Shown here in pieces: positions 1 through 6,988 of a stretch of DNA of 37,630 nucleotides. Source of the DNA: Paludibacteraceae bacterium. Lineage in GTDB: Bacteria; Bacteroidota; Bacteroidia; Bacteroidales; Paludibacteraceae. Numbering within the stretch: position 1 is the stretch's first letter; each line of letters opens with the position of its first letter. The notes under the pieces are model-generated. The model did not search any database. It was not told where the DNA came from and saw only the letters and a program-made list of their open reading frames with translations. The DNA lies in the NCBI GenBank assembly GCA_024400275.1, contig JAKSMY010000015.1, positions 1 to 37,630 on the forward strand, given 5' to 3'. The position numbers and the translations under genes were made by a program.

Positions 1-874
1 TGGTGGTAGCATTAATCGTCAATTCCTCGGTATAAGCAGATGAACAGTATTTGCCGTCTTCTTTCTCGATATATGCCTTAACGGTATAGGTACCGGGTTT
101 AAGCACATAGAAAGCGGTATGGTCACCGTTCCAGTAAACATATTCAGCGTTGTTGCCGATGATTTCGTATTTTACCGTACCGGCAAAAGCGGAATTGGCA
201 ACTTGGATATTGTTTGCCAAGTTGTAGTAATGTTGACCATTCACGTTATCAACGGTAACGTCCATAACATCCGTTGAATTCTTCCAAGTAGGAGCGTTAG
301 GAATGATTTGGTACTCCACACCCATGCGAACCATCCATGCAGGATAGGTAACGATTGACAAACCCGTACGGTGGAAACGGAAAGGCACGGAATCGTTGTA
401 GTCTGCAAAGTTCTCGGTAGAACTCTCGCTGGTACCACCTGCCGCATTTGCCAGATAAGTCTCTGACTCATGACCGAGATAGAAATAGCCGTTGGCACCG
501 CATGCAGCAGTGTTGGTAGTTAATCTGGTCCACACAAACGTGTAACCATCCTGCAGCGGAGTAGCGGTAATAGCACCGTTAATGTTTCCGTGACGTTCCA
601 AATCGCCAAATTCCAAACGGGGTTTGTTGGAGGCCCAAATAGTGTGATAAGACGTAGTGTAAGTCACACCCTTGTCACCTGAAATTTCAAACGAAACGAA
701 ACCGTCAGGTGCGGTTACTTTGGACGTTCGTTGCGGGGTGATAGTACCATTGAAACCGGCTTCTTTCCAGAAGGTAGAAGTAGTAGTCTTGTCACCGGCA
801 GCAGCCCAAGCGCATTGGCTAACAAACAACACAGCCGCCATGCACACAGAAAGTAAAAATTTAGTTTTTTTCAT
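1..874 (-). CDS. Secreted protein of unknown function, C-terminus outside the window
   Basis: The reading frame is open from an ATG at 874 to the window edge, giving 291 residues without a stop. The first ~24 residues form a clear Sec signal peptide (MKKTKFLLSVCMAAVLFVSQ, then CAWA-AA), so the protein is exported. The mature part is rich in Thr, Asn, Tyr and Gly and has no enzymatic motif I recognise. Residues ~235-290 (with YEIIGNNAEYVYW and GTYTVKAYIEKEDGKY) look like an Ig-like or PKD-like beta-sandwich of the kind common in Bacteroidota surface proteins. The start is well placed: a consensus promoter lies about 80 bases upstream and the leader between them is AT-rich. The C-terminus, where a type IX sorting signal would be, is not visible. 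The function is unknown. Confidence 0.8.
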   Translation of the reverse strand, partial: MKKTKFLLSVCMAAVLFVSQCAWAAAGDKTTTSTFWKEAGFNGTITPQRTSKVTAPDGFVSFEISGDKGVTYTTSYHTIWASNKPRLEFGDLERHGNINGAITATPLQDGYTFVWTRLTTNTAACGANGYFYLGHESETYLANAAGGTSESSTENFADYNDSVPFRFHRTGLSIVTYPAWMVRMGVEYQIIPNAPTWKNSTDVMDVTVDNVNGQHYYNLANNIQVANSAFAGTVKYEIIGNNAEYVYWNGDHTAFYVLKPGTYTVKAYIEKEDGKYCSSAYTEELTINATT

Positions 875-951
875 AAGACTAAAAGTTAGTTAATAATTAC
901 ATTAATTATAGTATTTCGTTATACTATGGTTTTTTTCTATAAAAAATCGTG

Positions 952-983
952 CAAAATTACAATATTTTTTTGAAATTAGCAAA
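952..983 (-). promoter_or_regulatory. Bacteroidota-type promoter of the secreted protein gene
   Basis: Read on the minus strand, TAATTTTG (959..952) matches the Bacteroidota -7 consensus TAnnTTTG exactly. TTTG (983..980) lies 20 bases upstream, as expected for the -33 element. Transcription should start near 945, giving a ~70-base leader. That leader contains a 7-bp hairpin, ATAGTAT/ATACTAT at 908-914 and 921-927. Confidence 0.75.
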
Positions 984-1007
984 TTTTTTTGGGTTTAACG
1001 TGCATTT

Positions 1008-1045
1008 TTTGACAAATTATCAAACGAATTTGACAAATTATCAAA
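1008..1045. promoter_or_regulatory. Two tandem copies of a 17-bp near-palindrome, operator-like
   Basis: TTTGACAAATTATCAAA occurs exactly at 1008-1024 and again at 1029-1045. The copies are 21 bp apart start to start, about two helical turns. Each is a near-perfect inverted repeat (TTTGA...TCAAA half-sites), and the second extends to AATTTGA...TCAAATT. Relative to the inferred start site of the secreted protein gene the centres lie near -70 and -91, a typical activator position. The second copy overlaps the stop codon of the pseudouridine synthase gene. The sequence is seen directly; the regulatory role is inferred. Confidence 0.55.
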
Positions 1046-1784
1046 TTGATGTTGATTTTTTCACACGCCACTGAACGAAGCATTTGGGCAGCGGAGAAGT
1101 GAAACGCACCACTTGTTCGGTAGCAGGATGAATAAACTGCAAGGTTTGAGCGTGCAAACAGAGCCTATCGACAGGACTGGACTCGTTGCCGTGTCCATAC
1201 TTACGGTCCCCCACAATGGGATGTCCAATCGATGCCATGTGTACACGAATCTGATTGGTACGACCGGTTTCCAGATTCAGTTCGACCAGGGAGTAAGAAG
1301 ACCCTCTAAATCCCCCTTCGGAGGGGGACTTTACTGACGGAGATTCTTTAAGGACCTTGTAGTTGGTGATAGCCAGTTGTCCACCGTCGTCGTAAGGAGA
1401 CGAATAGGTGACACAATGCTTCTTATCCTCCGTCAGCCAGGTACGAATCTGTCCCTCCTTCTTGTCCAATATGCCTTCCACCACAGCCACATACGTGCGC
1501 TGCAGGACCAACTCCCGCCAGTACGTACGCATATACTGCTGCATTTTGACCGTTTTAGCCCACACCAACACCCCACTGGTCTCACGGTCCAGGCGATGAA
1601 TGACATACACCCCATTACGCGGATTCTTACGCCGTTCGTAGGCTTTGAGAATAGAGAAGACGGTTTGCTGTGTGGATCCCGGGTGGGTAGCCACAGAAAG
1701 CAGACCGCGGTCTTTGTTGACAACAAGGAAATGTTCGTCCTCGTAGAGAAGTTGCAACTTGGGATGCTTGAGTTCGTAACGCAT
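1041..1784 (-). CDS. RluA-family RNA pseudouridine synthase
   Basis: This enzyme isomerises uridine to pseudouridine in rRNA or tRNA. The catalytic motif HRLDRETSG has its Asp at residue 66, and the family motif LETGRTNQIRVH is at 171-182. The common form is GRTHQIRVH; here His is replaced by Asn, which also occurs in the family. At 247 residues it lacks an N-terminal S4 domain and starts straight into the catalytic fold (LLYEDEHFLVVNK), so the target (RluA, RluC/D-like or TruC) cannot be assigned. I chose the ATG at 1784; the TTG at 1802 would put the -7 promoter element inside the gene. Residues ~148-162 (SPSVKSPSEGGFRGS) are an insertion encoded by a palindromic repeat, in a loop just before the conserved SLVELNLETGR strand. 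The stop codon lies inside the operator-like repeat at 1029-1045. Confidence 0.88.
   Translation of the reverse strand: MRYELKHPKLQLLYEDEHFLVVNKDRGLLSVATHPGSTQQTVFSILKAYERRKNPRNGVYVIHRLDRETSGVLVWAKTVKMQQYMRTYWRELVLQRTYVAVVEGILDKKEGQIRTWLTEDKKHCVTYSSPYDDGGQLAITNYKVLKESPSVKSPSEGGFRGSSYSLVELNLETGRTNQIRVHMASIGHPIVGDRKYGHGNESSPVDRLCLHAQTLQFIHPATEQVVRFTSPLPKCFVQWRVKKSTSI
1301..1335. repeat. Short palindromic repeat inserted in frame in the pseudouridine synthase gene
   Basis: TCCCCCT (1311-1317) and AGGGGGA (1322-1328) form a 7-bp GC stem around a TCGG loop. The stem is extended by AAA/TTT at 1308-1310 and 1330-1332 with a bulged C. On the coding strand it encodes KSPSEGGFRG, a peptide type I recognise as the translated form of a dispersed small repeat of Bacteroidota (SPSKGGFRG-like). 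The element keeps the frame and sits where RluA proteins normally have a short loop. I found no second copy in this window. Confidence 0.6.
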
Positions 1785-1790
1785 AATCGC

Positions 1791-1798
1791 CAAATATA
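1791..1798 (-). promoter_or_regulatory. -7 element just upstream of the pseudouridine synthase start
   Basis: TATATTTG on the minus strand (1798..1791) matches TAnnTTTG. It ends only six bases before the ATG at 1784, so a start site about 5-8 bases downstream would fall at or next to the start codon. No convincing -33 TTTG is present at 19-21 bases upstream. The adjacent 11-bp repeats occupy the upstream region. Confidence 0.45.
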
Positions 1799-1808
1799 AC
1801 AATTCCGT

Positions 1809-1841
1809 CCTATACTAATCCTATACTCATCCTATACTCTC
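1809..1841. repeat. Three tandem 11-bp repeats (CCTATACT family)
   Basis: The units are CCTATACTAAT (1809-1819), CCTATACTCAT (1820-1830) and CCTATACTCTC (1831-1841). The period is exactly 11 bp, close to one helical turn. They lie just upstream of the -7 element of the pseudouridine synthase gene. Confidence 0.8.
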
Positions 1842-1860
1842 GATAACGTATGCTAAATCA

Positions 1861-1915
1861 TAAAGAAACAGTAAAGGAATCATAAAGGAATCATAAAGGA
1901 ATAGTAAAGAAAAAC
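1861..1915. repeat. Five tandem 11-bp repeats (TAAAGGAATCA family)
   Basis: The units start at 1861, 1872, 1883, 1894 and 1905: TAAAGAAACAG, TAAAGGAATCA, TAAAGGAATCA, TAAAGGAATAG, TAAAGAAAAAC. The two central copies are identical and the outer ones are degenerate. The unit sequence differs from the array at 1809-1841 but the 11-bp period is the same. The array begins four bases after the stop codon of the adenine deaminase gene in transcript orientation. Confidence 0.8.
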
Positions 1916-1918
1916 ATG

Positions 1919-4477
1919 CTAATTCCACAGGTCCGTAAACTCAAATTTGGTGCCGTCGAAGAGTCCCTTGTCCGTCAGTTTGATTTCAGGTATAACCGAA
2001 AGCGACATAAACGCCAAGGTCATAAACGGAGCCTTGTACGGACAGCCGATACGTGCCGCTACCGTCTTAAGTTGTTGGTGACGCCGTGCCACCTTATCGC
2101 CGTCACGATAAGACATCAGTCCGGCTATCGGGAGCATCAACTCAACCAACTCCTTGCCGTCCCCTACAATAAGTCCGCCCTTGTATTCAATCAGTCTATT
2201 GACGGCATCAACAATATCCTTATCGGTAGCACCCAAAGCAATAATATTGTGCGAGTCATGTCCAATGGTAGAAGCCAGCACGCCCTGTTTCAAGCCAAAG
2301 CCCTTGATAAAGCCGACGGCAGGTTTTTGATTGGAATGACGCGAGTAGCAAACCACTTTGAGCACATCATTCTCCGTATCGCTGACCACATTGCCGTTCT
2401 CAATCTTGGGTGTAGCCAACTCCAGATGTGTCAGCAAGGACCCCTCGGTGGAAGCAATCACTTTCAGTTTGCCATCCTTCGGCTCCACACGTATATCGTC
2501 CACCGTGATAGGTTGTGCCAAGAAATGATTGGGATAATTATCGTCCAACGGCGTATGGTCAATAATCAGTTGGTCGGTAAACAAGCCATCATTTACCACC
2601 TGTATGCCGTTGATATAGGTCTCCGAGATATTAAACTCATGCAGATTATCCACCGTGATAAAGTCCGCCGAATCCCCCACTTGTAGCAAGCCGGATTTCA
2701 GACCATAGTGGCGAATAGGCGTTACACACGCAGCTGTAAGGACATCCATCACATCGATACCGTTATGCACGGCACGGCGGCACATCTCGTTAATGTAACC
2801 TTTGCCTAATTCATCAGGATATTTATCGTCGGAACACAGCATCACCTGATCAGGCGCTTCGCCAATAATCTGCCAGAGCGCGTCAAAATCACACGCAGCA
2901 GAGCCTTCACGCACCTGTACGGTCATACCTAAGCGCACACGTTCACGTGCCTCGTCCAATGTGGTACACTCATGGTCGGTAGATACTCCGGCAGCAATAT
3001 ACTGCTTCAAGGCATCGCCACTCAAACCGGGAGCATGACCGTCTACCATTTTACCGCAGGCAAGCGTCTCCTCGATTTTCCGCATCAACTCAGGGTCTTT
3101 GTTCAGCACGCCGGGTACATTCATTACTTCGCCCAAGCCATATATCTCTTCGCGTTTAAGCAGTTCCTTGATGTCTTTGGCAGACAGCGCAGCACCCGAT
3201 GTTTCGAAGGGCGTAGCCGGCACACAAGACGGAGCTGCAAAATGGAAGTGGAAATTGACTTTCTTACCGTTGTCAATCATATACTCAACCCCTTTCGCAC
3301 CCAAGACATTGGCTATCTCGTGCGGGTCAGAAATAACACCTATCGTACCCTGCTCCACCGCCAAACGGGCATAGTATTCGGGCACCAGCAAAGTGGACTC
3401 GATATGAATATGCGAATCATAAAAGCCCGGCAAAATATACGTAGCACTCTCGGGCACTACAGCCTCGGTGATACGCGTAATCTTGCCATGCTGAATCTCT
3501 ATCTCGCCGTCGAAAATGCGACGGTTAACCACATCTACAATATGTCCGAACTTAACCGTAATGGCATTTTTCTGCGTCAGCAGATTTTTTTGGCGCATAC
3601 GGTTCTGCTCCAACTGCTTGAGCAACCACTGCTCCTGACGCTGGAGAACTATCTCACGACGACCATCACGCTGAAGAAGCAGTTTATTATGCTGCTCCAG
3701 CATACGTTCAATACGTTCCCTATTGCCCATCCATCCGAAATGGTCCAACCCCGTCAGTTTAAGCCACGCTATTTGGGCATTCATATTGACTATCAACATC
3801 ACGGTGAAAAGGACGATGGAGAAGATATTGCCTATCAAAACAAACAGGATAATACCGGCAATGCAATAAAACACCCAGCATAACCACGCATCGTTCTTTT
3901 TATATATCATCCAGAAATTTGCCAATACAGACGATGCTATGGTGCAAGCACCCGCCAATTTGACACCGAAACTGTCGCCCCAACCGTCATGATTAACCCA
4001 CTTGGTGACAATAATATAGTCCACAATAACAATCAAAGAGGCTATGATTTGCGTGAACGTAGCATATTTCTTATTCAAAAATGCCGGCATAAAAGCCTCC
4101 TTGTCGTGTTCTTGCCCCATATCCTTGCGCCACACTACCAAAGAACGTATCTGGAACGGGACAAAGACAAGAATATACAACGCCACCATATCGTAACTAC
4201 CTTGCAGGAAGAACTGCCAACTGAGCAGAAAAGACATCGCTATTCCCACATAAAAACCGAGATAGTTCTTGGGATTGCGGATAGTGAGCACATACGCCGT
4301 GCCGAATATACTGGCAGGAATACCCACAATAAACGCCAAGTTATTCCACTGCAAAAATTCTCCTTTGAGTTCGGGGTGTGACCACTCCACCAACCACAAC
4401 AGCAGAAACAGCGCAGCATAAATAAATATACTGACAAAGGTCATGTGGACCAATTCTTGAAAAAGGGATTTACGCAT
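1919..4477 (-). CDS. PnuC-like membrane domain fused to adenine deaminase
   Basis: An unbroken 852-codon frame. Residues 1-245 hold seven or eight hydrophobic helices (roughly 9-31, 46-66, 72-92, 96-116, 139-159, 172-193, 198-217, 217-240). They resemble PnuC-type vitamin/nucleoside facilitators, including FVPFQIRSLVVWRK after the fourth helix and a final helix ending NMNAQIAWLKL. Residues ~250-300 are a charged, Gln-rich, probably coiled linker. Residues ~304-852 match adenine deaminase (Ade, COG1001), which converts adenine to hypoxanthine plus ammonia. Visible motifs are PGFYDSHIHIEST (metal ligands H356, H358), DPHEIANVLG, GLGEVMNVPGV, DGHAPGLSG and LCSDDKYPDE. The deaminase part alone has the usual family length. 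I chose the ATG at 4477; the in-frame GTG at 4516 directly abuts the pnp terminator hairpin. The enzyme should be tethered to the inner membrane. The transported substrate is not shown by the sequence. Confidence 0.85.
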   Translation of the reverse strand: MRKSLFQELVHMTFVSIFIYAALFLLLWLVEWSHPELKGEFLQWNNLAFIVGIPASIFGTAYVLTIRNPKNYLGFYVGIAMSFLLSWQFFLQGSYDMVALYILVFVPFQIRSLVVWRKDMGQEHDKEAFMPAFLNKKYATFTQIIASLIVIVDYIIVTKWVNHDGWGDSFGVKLAGACTIASSVLANFWMIYKKNDAWLCWVFYCIAGIILFVLIGNIFSIVLFTVMLIVNMNAQIAWLKLTGLDHFGWMGNRERIERMLEQHNKLLLQRDGRREIVLQRQEQWLLKQLEQNRMRQKNLLTQKNAITVKFGHIVDVVNRRIFDGEIEIQHGKITRITEAVVPESATYILPGFYDSHIHIESTLLVPEYYARLAVEQGTIGVISDPHEIANVLGAKGVEYMIDNGKKVNFHFHFAAPSCVPATPFETSGAALSAKDIKELLKREEIYGLGEVMNVPGVLNKDPELMRKIEETLACGKMVDGHAPGLSGDALKQYIAAGVSTDHECTTLDEARERVRLGMTVQVREGSAACDFDALWQIIGEAPDQVMLCSDDKYPDELGKGYINEMCRRAVHNGIDVMDVLTAACVTPIRHYGLKSGLLQVGDSADFITVDNLHEFNISETYINGIQVVNDGLFTDQLIIDHTPLDDNYPNHFLAQPITVDDIRVEPKDGKLKVIASTEGSLLTHLELATPKIENGNVVSDTENDVLKVVCYSRHSNQKPAVGFIKGFGLKQGVLASTIGHDSHNIIALGATDKDIVDAVNRLIEYKGGLIVGDGKELVELMLPIAGLMSYRDGDKVARRHQQLKTVAARIGCPYKAPFMTLAFMSLSVIPEIKLTDKGLFDGTKFEFTDLWN

Positions 4478-4516
4478 AAGATAGTAATGTTTGCAATTAT
4501 AAGGCTTTAAGAACAC

Positions 4517-4543
4517 AGGAGTCCCAAAACAAGCGGGACTCCT
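4517..4543 (-). terminator. Hairpin terminator after pnp
   Basis: AGGAGTCCC (4517-4525) pairs perfectly with GGGACTCCT (4535-4543) around a 9-base loop. It starts eight bases beyond the pnp stop codon in transcript orientation. There is no clear U tract, which is common for Bacteroidota hairpins. It separates pnp from the adenine deaminase gene. Confidence 0.65.
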
Positions 4544-4551
4544 TATGTGAA

Positions 4552-6813
4552 TTAGTTATTTTCTTTATTCTCACGATGTTCAGGACGCGGACCTCTACGT
4601 TCCGGACGCGGACCACGGTCCTGACGAGGTTGGCGAGCCGGACGCTCAGGTTCCACATAACCTTCGGGTTTCTCCTTCAAGGCACGGGCAGAAAGTTTGA
4701 ACTTGCCGGTTTTTTCGTCCACTTCCATAAGTTTAATCATGACTTTATCGCCCTCTTTTATGCCGGTTTCCTCCATTGTGTCGAAACGTTTCCAATCAAT
4801 TTCGGAAATATGCAGCAAGCCTTCCTTGCCGGGCATAAACTCTACAAAGCAGCCGTAAGGCATAAGACTCTTGACGGTGGCTTCGTACGTCTCACCCACT
4901 TCAGGCAATGCGACAATAGCCTTAATCTTAGCCATAGCGGCTGCCATAGCCTCTCCGTTGTTGGAAGCAATTTCGACCTTGCCGCCCTTTTCGTCCTCAT
5001 CGATAGAAACGACAGCACCTGTCTCGGCCTGGATACCCTGAATAATCTTACCGCCGGGGCCAATCACGGCACCAATCATATCCTTCGGGATATAGAACGT
5101 GGTAATACGCGGAGCATGAGGCTTGAGATCCGGACGCGGAGCAGGCATCGTCTCCAAAATCTTATCCAAGATATACATACGTGCCTGATGAGCCTGTTCA
5201 AGAGCGTTCTCCAAAACTTCATAACTCAAACCGTCCACTTTGATATCCATCTGGCAAGCAGTCAGACCATCGCGCGTACCGGTCGTTTTGAAGTCCATAT
5301 CGCCAAGGTGGTCTTCATCACCCAATATATCAGAAAGAATCTTATAGTTCAGTTTATCGCCTACGAGTTCGCTAATCATACCCATTGCGATACCGCTGAC
5401 CGGTTTCTTAACGGGCACACCGGCATCCATCAAAGCAAGAGTACCGGCGCAAACGGTAGCCATCGAAGACGAACCATTGGACTCGAGGATATCCGAAACG
5501 ATACGAATGCTGTAGGGGAAATCCTCAGGAATCATATTCTTGAGCGCACGGCAAGCCAAGTTACCGTGACCTATCTCACGACGACCTACGCCGCGTTGAG
5601 CCTTAGCCTCACCGGTAGCAAACGGCGGGAAATTATAGTGCAGCAGGAAACGCTCCGAGCCTTGAATAAGGGCTTCGTCCACCAATTTATCATCACGAGA
5701 AGTGCCGAGTGTAACGGTAGAAAGCGACTGGGTCTCACCACGCGTGAAAATACTGGAGCCGTGAGGACCGGGCAGGTAACCTACTTCGCACCAAATAGGA
5801 CGAATATCGGTAGTCTTGCGCCCGTCAAGACGCTTGCCCTCGTCCAAGACGGCACGACGCATAGCCTCTTTTTCCACATCGTGATAATAACGGTCCACCA
5901 TAGCAGCCACTTCATCAACATCAATACCCATAGCCTCGGCACGCGCCTGCATATAGTCAAGTTTTTCCTCCTTGAAGTCCTTGCAAATCTGTGCAAACAT
6001 ATCCTCACGGTGGTGTTTGTCGGTATCGGCACTGGTAGCCTGAGCATAAGCACGGGCATACGAGAAATCATGAACAGCCTGCTTGAGTTCGTCGTCGTTT
6101 ACCTCGTGGCAATATTCGCGCTTGGCCTCTTTGCCGTATGCTTTCATCATCTCGTTGATGGCGAGGCATTGCGGTTTGATAGCTTCGTGGGCAGCTTTGA
6201 TAGCCTCCAGCATCACGCTTTCGGGCACTTCTTTCATCTCGCCCTCTACCATCATGATATTCTCGTACGTAGCAGCCACCATCAATTCAAGGTCAGCATT
6301 TTCGCATTGCTCAAATGTGGGGTTGATAACCATTTTTCCGTTCACACGTGCCACGCGCACCTCGCTGACGGGACCTTCGAAAGGAATATCCGAGCAAGCC
6401 AAAGCGGCACCTGCTGCCAAACCGGCGATAGACTCCGGCATATCGACACCGTCAGCACTATACATGGTGACATTAACAAACGTCTCTGCGTGGTAATTAG
6501 CAGGGAACAAAGGACGTAATGCACGGTCAATCAGACGGGCAATCAGGATTTCGTAGTCAGAAGCCTTGCCCTCGCGACGTGTAAAGCCCCCCGGAAAACG
6601 ACCTGCGGAAGCGAATTTTTCTTTGTACTCCACGGTAAGCGGCATAAAATCCGTACCGGGCACTGCATCTTTGGCACTGCACACAGTAGCCAAAATCATC
6701 GTGTTGCCAATGGTAGCCATAACCGCACCATCAGCCTGCTTTGCCAATTTACCGGTCTCCAGTTTGATGACACGGCCATCCGGCAAAGCGATTTCTTTTG
6801 TAACAATATTCAT
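4552..6813 (-). CDS. pnp: Polynucleotide phosphorylase
   Basis: A 3'-5' phosphorolytic exoribonuclease of mRNA decay, acting as a trimer in the cytoplasm. The 753 residues show the full architecture. The first RNase PH domain contains [17 protein letters not shown] (~67-83). The second contains [15 protein letters not shown] (~410-424) and the acidic catalytic segment [21 protein letters not shown] domain follows ([19 protein letters not shown], ~578-596), then an S1 domain ([20 protein letters not shown], ~638-657). The last ~35 residues are an Arg/Pro-rich tail ([20 protein letters not shown]) that probably adds RNA affinity. The ATG at 6813 gives the canonical N-terminus. It has its own promoter and terminator, so it is probably monocistronic. 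Confidence 0.97.
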   Translation of the reverse strand: MNIVTKEIALPDGRVIKLETGKLAKQADGAVMATIGNTMILATVCSAKDAVPGTDFMPLTVEYKEKFASAGRFPGGFTRREGKASDYEILIARLIDRALRPLFPANYHAETFVNVTMYSADGVDMPESIAGLAAGAALACSDIPFEGPVSEVRVARVNGKMVINPTFEQCENADLELMVAATYENIMMVEGEMKEVPESVMLEAIKAAHEAIKPQCLAINEMMKAYGKEAKREYCHEVNDDELKQAVHDFSYARAYAQATSADTDKHHREDMFAQICKDFKEEKLDYMQARAEAMGIDVDEVAAMVDRYYHDVEKEAMRRAVLDEGKRLDGRKTTDIRPIWCEVGYLPGPHGSSIFTRGETQSLSTVTLGTSRDDKLVDEALIQGSERFLLHYNFPPFATGEAKAQRGVGRREIGHGNLACRALKNMIPEDFPYSIRIVSDILESNGSSSMATVCAGTLALMDAGVPVKKPVSGIAMGMISELVGDKLNYKILSDILGDEDHLGDMDFKTTGTRDGLTACQMDIKVDGLSYEVLENALEQAHQARMYILDKILETMPAPRPDLKPHAPRITTFYIPKDMIGAVIGPGGKIIQGIQAETGAVVSIDEDEKGGKVEIASNNGEAMAAAMAKIKAIVALPEVGETYEATVKSLMPYGCFVEFMPGKEGLLHISEIDWKRFDTMEETGIKEGDKVMIKLMEVDEKTGKFKLSARALKEKPEGYVEPERPARQPRQDRGPRPERRGPRPEHRENKENN

Positions 6814-6843
6814 TGCAAAAATAAAAAGTTAGTTGATTGTTGT

Positions 6844-6860
6844 GGACGCCGATTGCGTCC
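6844..6860 (-). promoter_or_regulatory. Small hairpin in the pnp leader
   Basis: GGACGC (6844-6849) and GCGTCC (6855-6860) form a 6-bp stem with a 5-base loop inside the ~70-base pnp leader. Enterobacterial pnp is autoregulated through a leader hairpin. A similar role here is a guess from position only. Confidence 0.35.
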
Positions 6861-6891
6861 GTTATTTTTTTCAGACCCTTAAATGTCGCTG

Positions 6892-6922
6892 CAAAGGTAC
6901 AAAAAATTTAGCAAATATGCAA
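6892..6922 (-). promoter_or_regulatory. pnp promoter
   Basis: TACCTTTG (6899..6892, minus strand) matches the -7 consensus TAnnTTTG. TTG (6922..6920) precedes it by 20 bases as a near-consensus -33 element. The promoter lies 79 bases upstream of the pnp ATG and just past the terminator of the upstream operon. Confidence 0.7.
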
Positions 6923-6943
6923 GAAAAAGACACTTAAAAATGC

Positions 6944-6971
6944 AAAAAAGCGGCTTGATGGCCGCTTTTTT
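6944..6971 (-). terminator. Strong bidirectional intrinsic terminator ending the surface-protein operon
   Basis: AAAAAAGCGGC (6944-6954) pairs with GCCGCTTTTTT (6961-6971) over 11 bp around a 6-base loop. It has a T run on the transcript side in both orientations. It lies 17 bases past the stop of the OmpA-type gene, so it ends the long minus-strand operon. Confidence 0.85.
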
Positions 6972-6988
6972 GTCTATAATTCACTATC

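Noticed and set aside
1041..1784. Frameshifted or broken pseudouridine synthase because of the odd SPSVKSPSEGGFRG segment
   Set aside because: The insertion is a multiple of three in effect; the catalytic and C-terminal motifs before and after it remain in one frame.
1809..1915. CRISPR-like array
   Set aside because: The 11-bp units are directly adjacent, with no spacers, and are far shorter than CRISPR repeats.
4478..4516. GTG start at 4516 for the PnuC-adenine deaminase gene
   Set aside because: It would begin immediately after the pnp terminator hairpin, leaving no room for a promoter or leader. The added residues (MFLKPYNCKHYYL) do not look like family sequence. The ATG at 4477 begins a typical membrane-protein N-terminus.
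4576..6519. A 647-codon open frame antisense to pnp
   Set aside because: It lies wholly opposite a gene with every PNPase motif. Its translation is low-complexity, rich in His/Thr/Ile and without recognisable domains, as expected of a shadow frame.
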